Source of the DNA: Saccharofermentans sp.
GTDB taxonomy: Bacteria > Bacillota > Clostridia > Saccharofermentanales > Saccharofermentanaceae
Assembly (NCBI GenBank): GCA_024403855.1
Contig: JAKSRC010000006.1
Span: 20,236 to 84,235 of the forward strand
Direction of reading: 5' to 3'
Length of the DNA: 64,000 nucleotides
Positions 60,020-64,000 of the stretch are shown here, piece by piece (the stretch's first letter is position 1; each line of letters starts with the position of its first letter). Made by a program: the position numbers and the translations under genes. The notes below the pieces were generated by a model. The model made no database searches. It had not been told where the DNA came from and saw only the letters and a program-made list of their open reading frames with translations.

Positions 60020-62710
60020 TTAAGCATTAACCTGGGAAGCAATTACTTCCTCAGCCTTTGCCAATGCATCAGCAAGCTTGGATACATCCTTACCACCGGC
60101 CTGAGCCATATCAGGACGTCCGCCGCCGCCGCCACCTGCAACCTTTGCAGCTTCCTTGATGATGTTGCCGCAGTGAGCACCCTTATCGTTTGCAGACTTA
60201 GTAGCCATTGCTGTGAAAAGGAGCTTGTCGCCACTGTTAGCAGCGAGGAATACTACGCCGCAATCAAGCTTGTCACGGATCTTGTCTGCTGTATCTCTCA
60301 ATGCAGCAGCATCAGCTGCTTCGCAGGAAGCAACAACAACCTTAACGCCGCCGATGTCCTTTGCAGATGAGACAGCACTGTCAGCAAATGATCCAGCCTT
60401 TGCCTTCTGAATCTCAGAGATCTCCTTTTCGAGAGACTTAACTTCTGCATGGAGAGCATCAATCTTCTCAACAAGCTTATCCTTAGGCGACTTAAGAGCA
60501 GCAGCTGCTTCATCAACAAGAGCTCTGTCAGCCTTATTCATCTCATAGCATCTAAGACCTGTAACAGCTTCGATTCTTCTGATGCCTGCTGCAACGCCTG
60601 CTTCAGATACAATTCTGAACTGACCGATCTGTGCACTGTTTGTAAGGTGTGTACCACCGCAGAACTCAAGATCGAAAGGAGCATCAAAGCCACCTACAGC
60701 AACTACTCTGACTACTTCGCCATACTTTTCGCCGAAGATAGCAGTTGCGCCGAGCTTCTTTGCGTCTTCAATACCAAGAACACGTGTCTCAACAGGAAGA
60801 GCCTGGAGAATAACGTCATTTACCATTTCCTCAACCTTGGCAATCTCATCAGCAGTCATTGCCTGCGAGTTGTTAAAGTCGAATCTGAGTCTGTCACTTG
60901 CGACATATGAACCAGCCTGCTCAACATGATCTCCAAGAACCTTCTGGAGAGCAGAGAGAAGGACGTGAGTTGCAGTGTGGTTTCTTGCAATTGACAATCT
61001 GTTTTTCTTATCAACTGCAACGCAAACTGTATCGCCTGTCTTTACAGAACCACTTACTACCTTGAGTGTGTGGAGATACTTGCCTGCTGCATCCTTATCA
61101 ACAGAAATAACTTCTGCTTCAAAGCCTGCTGCAGTAATCTTACCTTCATCGTGAACCTGACCACCCATTGTTGCGTAAAGGACAGTCTTATCGAGGATTG
61201 CGATGATGTCATCACCCTCAGAAGCGCTGTCAGCAACATTGAGAGCACCATCTTCATCAGACTTAAGGATGTAAACGATCTTTGCTTCGCACTCGAGGTT
61301 ATCGTAACCGTCGAAAACAGTTGCATTGGAATCCTTGGCAACTGCCTCAGGAATCTCATTAACGGAAAGAGCGAGGTCAGCCTTAGCCTTTGTAGCAGCT
61401 CTTGCAGTCTCCTTCTGCTTTTCCATAGCTGCCTTGAAGCCTGCCTCATCAACAGTAAGGCCTTCTTCAGAAGCCATTTCTACAGTAAGTTCATAAGGGA
61501 ATCCGAATGTATCGTAGAGATAGAATGCGGAATCACCGTCAATCTCCTTGGAACCGGCCTTGTTCTTGTCATCGAGGATCTTCTTGAATTCCTTGATACC
61601 ATTTTCGAGAGTGCTCTCAAATCTCGCGATTTCCTTGTCGAGCTCATTAAGGATGAACTCACGGTTCTTTGCAAGAAGCGGATAGCTGTCATCGTAAACA
61701 TTATCAATATAGATCTTAGCAAGATTGAGGATATTCTCTGTAGAAAGTCCGAGTGTTCTTGCATGTCTTACAGCACGTCTGATGAGTCGTCTTAATACGT
61801 AACCTGCACCGGCATTAGAAGGAACGAGCTTTGCTGCATCACCGATGAGCATAATGCTTGTACGGATATGGTCAGCAAGTATGCGCATTGACTTTGTGAG
61901 CTTCTCGTCTGAATCGTACTTAACACCGGAAGACTTCTCGATATAAGCGATTGCATCTGTGAAGAGGTCTGTCTTATAAACATCCTTTGTACCGTTAAGG
62001 AATGCAAGGATTCTCTCAAGACCCCAACCTGTATCAACGTTCTTCTGCTTAAGAGGTGTGAGGTGACCATCCTGATGCTTCTCATACTGCATAAATACGT
62101 CGTTACCAACTTCAGTATACTTGCCGCATGAGCATCCGGGACCGCAGTTAGGACCACAATCAGGAACATCAGCGATATAGAACATCTCACTGTCAGGACC
62201 ACAGGGACCATACTCAAGTCCCCACCAGTTATCATCTGCACCGAGATAGTAAATATTCTCTTTCTTGAAGCCGGATGCGATTCTGCACTTCGCACCTTCT
62301 TCATCTCTGGGAGCATTCTCATCACCTGCAAATACTGTTGCAGCGAGGTGGTCGTTATCAAATCCGAAAACCTGGGTAAGGAGTTCATAGCTCCACTTGC
62401 ATCTGTCTTCCTTGAAGTAATCACCAAGGCTCCAGCTTCCCATCATCTCGAAGAATGTAACGTGGCTCTTATCGCCTACTGAATCGATATCATTTGTACG
62501 TACACAACCCTGAACATTGCAAAGTCTTGTTCCGAGGGGGTGCTTCTCGCCGAGAAGATAAGGCATCAAAGGCTGCATTCCTGCAACGTTAAACAAAACG
62601 CCTGTTGAACCGTCGGATACCAAAGATACGGCACCTACATCAACGTGTCCTCTCTCAATATAAAAATCCTTCCAAGTCTTTCTAAGCTCTTTTGAAGTAA
62701 ACTGTCTCAT
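60020..62710 (-). CDS. alaS: Alanyl-tRNA synthetase
   Basis: AlaRS charges tRNA-Ala. The 896 residues have the catalytic core (MRQFTSKELRKTWKDFY, GMQPLMPYLLGEKHPLGTRLCNVQGCVRTNDID, cited by GCVRTNDID), a Cys-rich GPNCGPGCSCGKYTE insertion (about 190), the middle domain, the editing domain with HTATHVLLSAL (about 583) and CGGTHL (about 683), and the C-terminal DHHA1 with GGGGGGRPDMAQAGG (about 862). All zinc and editing ligands are present. No T-box is visible in the 65 bases before the start. It leads alaS-HIT-trmB. Confidence 0.97.
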   Translation of the reverse strand: MRQFTSKELRKTWKDFYIERGHVDVGAVSLVSDGSTGVLFNVAGMQPLMPYLLGEKHPLGTRLCNVQGCVRTNDIDSVGDKSHVTFFEMMGSWSLGDYFKEDRCKWSYELLTQVFGFDNDHLAATVFAGDENAPRDEEGAKCRIASGFKKENIYYLGADDNWWGLEYGPCGPDSEMFYIADVPDCGPNCGPGCSCGKYTEVGNDVFMQYEKHQDGHLTPLKQKNVDTGWGLERILAFLNGTKDVYKTDLFTDAIAYIEKSSGVKYDSDEKLTKSMRILADHIRTSIMLIGDAAKLVPSNAGAGYVLRRLIRRAVRHARTLGLSTENILNLAKIYIDNVYDDSYPLLAKNREFILNELDKEIARFESTLENGIKEFKKILDDKNKAGSKEIDGDSAFYLYDTFGFPYELTVEMASEEGLTVDEAGFKAAMEKQKETARAATKAKADLALSVNEIPEAVAKDSNATVFDGYDNLECEAKIVYILKSDEDGALNVADSASEGDDIIAILDKTVLYATMGGQVHDEGKITAAGFEAEVISVDKDAAGKYLHTLKVVSGSVKTGDTVCVAVDKKNRLSIARNHTATHVLLSALQKVLGDHVEQAGSYVASDRLRFDFNNSQAMTADEIAKVEEMVNDVILQALPVETRVLGIEDAKKLGATAIFGEKYGEVVRVVAVGGFDAPFDLEFCGGTHLTNSAQIGQFRIVSEAGVAAGIRRIEAVTGLRCYEMNKADRALVDEAAAALKSPKDKLVEKIDALHAEVKSLEKEISEIQKAKAGSFADSAVSSAKDIGGVKVVVASCEAADAAALRDTADKIRDKLDCGVVFLAANSGDKLLFTAMATKSANDKGAHCGNIIKEAAKVAGGGGGGRPDMAQAGGKDVSKLADALAKAEEVIASQVNA

Positions 62711-62775
62711 CGATATGATGCTCCTATATAAAAATAAAACTTAAAAATTATAAATCGTTTGATAATTCTTTGCAA

Positions 62776-63867
62776 TCAAAGGATTTCAAGTTTTGCCGCA
62801 GCGGCAGCCTTGCGTACATAACCCTTGTATTCGTTGCAAATTTCATCATTATGAATCTCAATATCAACGCTCTCGAATGTCGACAACTCGAAAAGATCCG
62901 TATAAAGCGTCGGTGCACGGCCTGTTGTTACGGATATTCTCAAAATGCCCTTATCAAGCTTAGTATCGTCAACGATTTTGATCTCAATTCCGGAATGCGA
63001 AGAAAAAGCACCATATGCTTTAAGTGTGTCTTTTCGAGTCTGTCCCTTTATAGTCATCTCGAAATGGGCTGTTCTCTCACTCGAAAAGGCAGACAATGAG
63101 TTATTCATGAATCTGTCGAGTTCCTGCTTTCTGAGCTTTTCCGTCTTAAAATCCACGAATTCTACATATTCGAATGACACATTTGCCATACGGTCGAATC
63201 TATAACGCCTTATCGCTTTGCTAAGGCTCTGGTCTCTTTCAAGACCTTCGGCGGCATTGTTATCAATTGCAATGAGGTAATAGCAGTTATTTTCCCAGTC
63301 AAGAAGCAATGGTGAAATAATCCTGTCAGTTAAATCAGTCAGCTCATTTCCCAACTTATAGCCATATTTGATCTTCAAAGGGACTTTATCTGAAATGGCA
63401 TTTCTTATGTTAAGAAGCCAGGAAATCATTCTTCTGCTGATCTTCATGTCGTGAGCAGCAAGAGTGCTCTTGTTGTAATCACCGGTAAAATATGTCGGGA
63501 ACATATTTGTGATCTTTTCGCAAAGCTGTGTATCGACAAAAGTTGTTGTCTTGATGGCGTCGACAATCAGTCTTGCTTCATCGATAGTGATCTCATCTTC
63601 AAGCTGATTTCTCTTATATTTTCTGCCCTCAGTCGTAATCCAGTTATCGCTGCCTTTAACTTTGTGGGTCTTATTGATATATTCGTTGATTTTATTGATA
63701 TCTGCGTAGATTGACTTGCGCTCGAAAACCGTTCCTGTCTTCTCTTCAAGATATGCAATAAGATCACTTACTGATATCGTGCTGTTCGGATCAAATGTGT
63801 TAAGACACGTTTTGAAATAATCGTACATGTACAGGATTTTCAGCTTTGATAATTCACTGTTAGCCAT
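62776..63867 (-). CDS. WYL-domain transcriptional regulator
   Basis: The 363 residues have an N-terminal winged-helix (about 8-75; ISVSDLIAYLEEKTGTVFERKSIYADINKINEYI, cited by ERKSIYADINKI), a helical middle, and a WYL domain (about 155-245) with LLLDWENNCYYLIAID in place of the WYL signature (WEN-YYL), and ERDQSLSKAIRRYRFDRM (about 208). A C-terminal WCX-like extension ends at about 345. WYL proteins sense small ligands or nucleic acids; the target is unknown. It lies 65 bases before alaS on the same strand. GGAGG precedes the ATG. Confidence 0.88.
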   Translation of the reverse strand: MANSELSKLKILYMYDYFKTCLNTFDPNSTISVSDLIAYLEEKTGTVFERKSIYADINKINEYINKTHKVKGSDNWITTEGRKYKRNQLEDEITIDEARLIVDAIKTTTFVDTQLCEKITNMFPTYFTGDYNKSTLAAHDMKISRRMISWLLNIRNAISDKVPLKIKYGYKLGNELTDLTDRIISPLLLDWENNCYYLIAIDNNAAEGLERDQSLSKAIRRYRFDRMANVSFEYVEFVDFKTEKLRKQELDRFMNNSLSAFSSERTAHFEMTIKGQTRKDTLKAYGAFSSHSGIEIKIVDDTKLDKGILRISVTTGRAPTLYTDLFELSTFESVDIEIHNDEICNEYKGYVRKAAAAAKLEIL

Positions 63868-64000
63868 AAGTCCACCTCCGGAAAATCATGATTCAATAGT
63901 ACCATTAAAAGTACTTTGAGTTAATAGAAAGAAGAAATTTCGCGGTCTTTGATTGAAAAACTAAAACTGAACTTTGACAACTGAATAACACAAAAAACAT

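Noticed and set aside
62711..62775. T-box leader before alaS
   Set aside because: Only 65 AT-rich bases separate it from the WYL gene; no specifier stem or T-box sequence is seen.

Overview
The window reads as a chromosomal segment of a low-GC Gram-positive anaerobe, probably a Clostridia-class member of the Bacillota. The evidence is the long-form HPF, clostripain-type peptidase, BmpA/NupOPQ-type nucleoside transporter, zinc-type S18, the rpsF-ssb-rpsR-rplI-dnaB and tilS-hpt-ftsH gene orders, strong AGGAGG ribosome sites and TTGACA/TATAAT promoters. I cannot name the species. Most genes lie on the minus strand. I see no phage, insertion sequence, CRISPR array or rRNA, and almost all the space is coding.

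Layout. 1-0.5 kb: hpf (cut by the window edge). 0.6-3.5 kb: a zinc-ribbon/Ala-Pro repeat/membrane-anchored C11 peptidase. 3.5-9.2 kb: a purine operon xpt-bmpA-nupO-nupP-nupQ driven by a consensus promoter. 9.3-14.8 kb: malQ-glpK-AEC transporter-SseB-unknown membrane protein. 14.9-16.5 kb: prfC (+). 16.5-24.1 kb: a long operon rpsF-ssb-rpsR-rplI-dnaB-tilS-hpt-ftsH, with a probable S6:S18 leader. 24.3-28.6 kb: a Sua5/LMW-phosphatase-like fusion, prfA, a zinc-ribbon protein, an HD protein and tRNA-Val. 29-33 kb: a lone prepilin, a membrane-anchored EEP phosphatase and a two-component system.

33-37.6 kb holds the most unusual block: a circularly permuted ATP-grasp enzyme, an alpha-E protein, a transglutaminase-like protease and two overlapping aspartoacylase/AstE-type genes, one of which has lost its zinc ligands. 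This looks like a peptide ligase/peptidase pathway with no assigned product. It is flanked by NADP-isocitrate dehydrogenase (with a large 5' hairpin), a stand-alone RelA/SpoT-type synthetase and an orphan solute-binding lipoprotein.

42.8-50.8 kb: tRNA-Thr, a small-multidrug-export-like protein, a dinB/radical SAM operon, a second two-component system with a 7TM sensor, DUF1858, HU and an orphan Spo0A C-terminal-domain protein. 51-64 kb: a PC4-like/membrane protein/ligA/fau operon, a metallophosphoesterase, gap, a GT-C-like membrane protein, alaS-HIT-trmB and a WYL regulator.

Several CDS starts were moved inward from the longest reading frame because of Shine-Dalgarno spacing and family N-termini (xpt, rpsF, bmpA, nupO, glpK, icd, ligA and others). 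For xpt this leads to a non-canonical AUC start.
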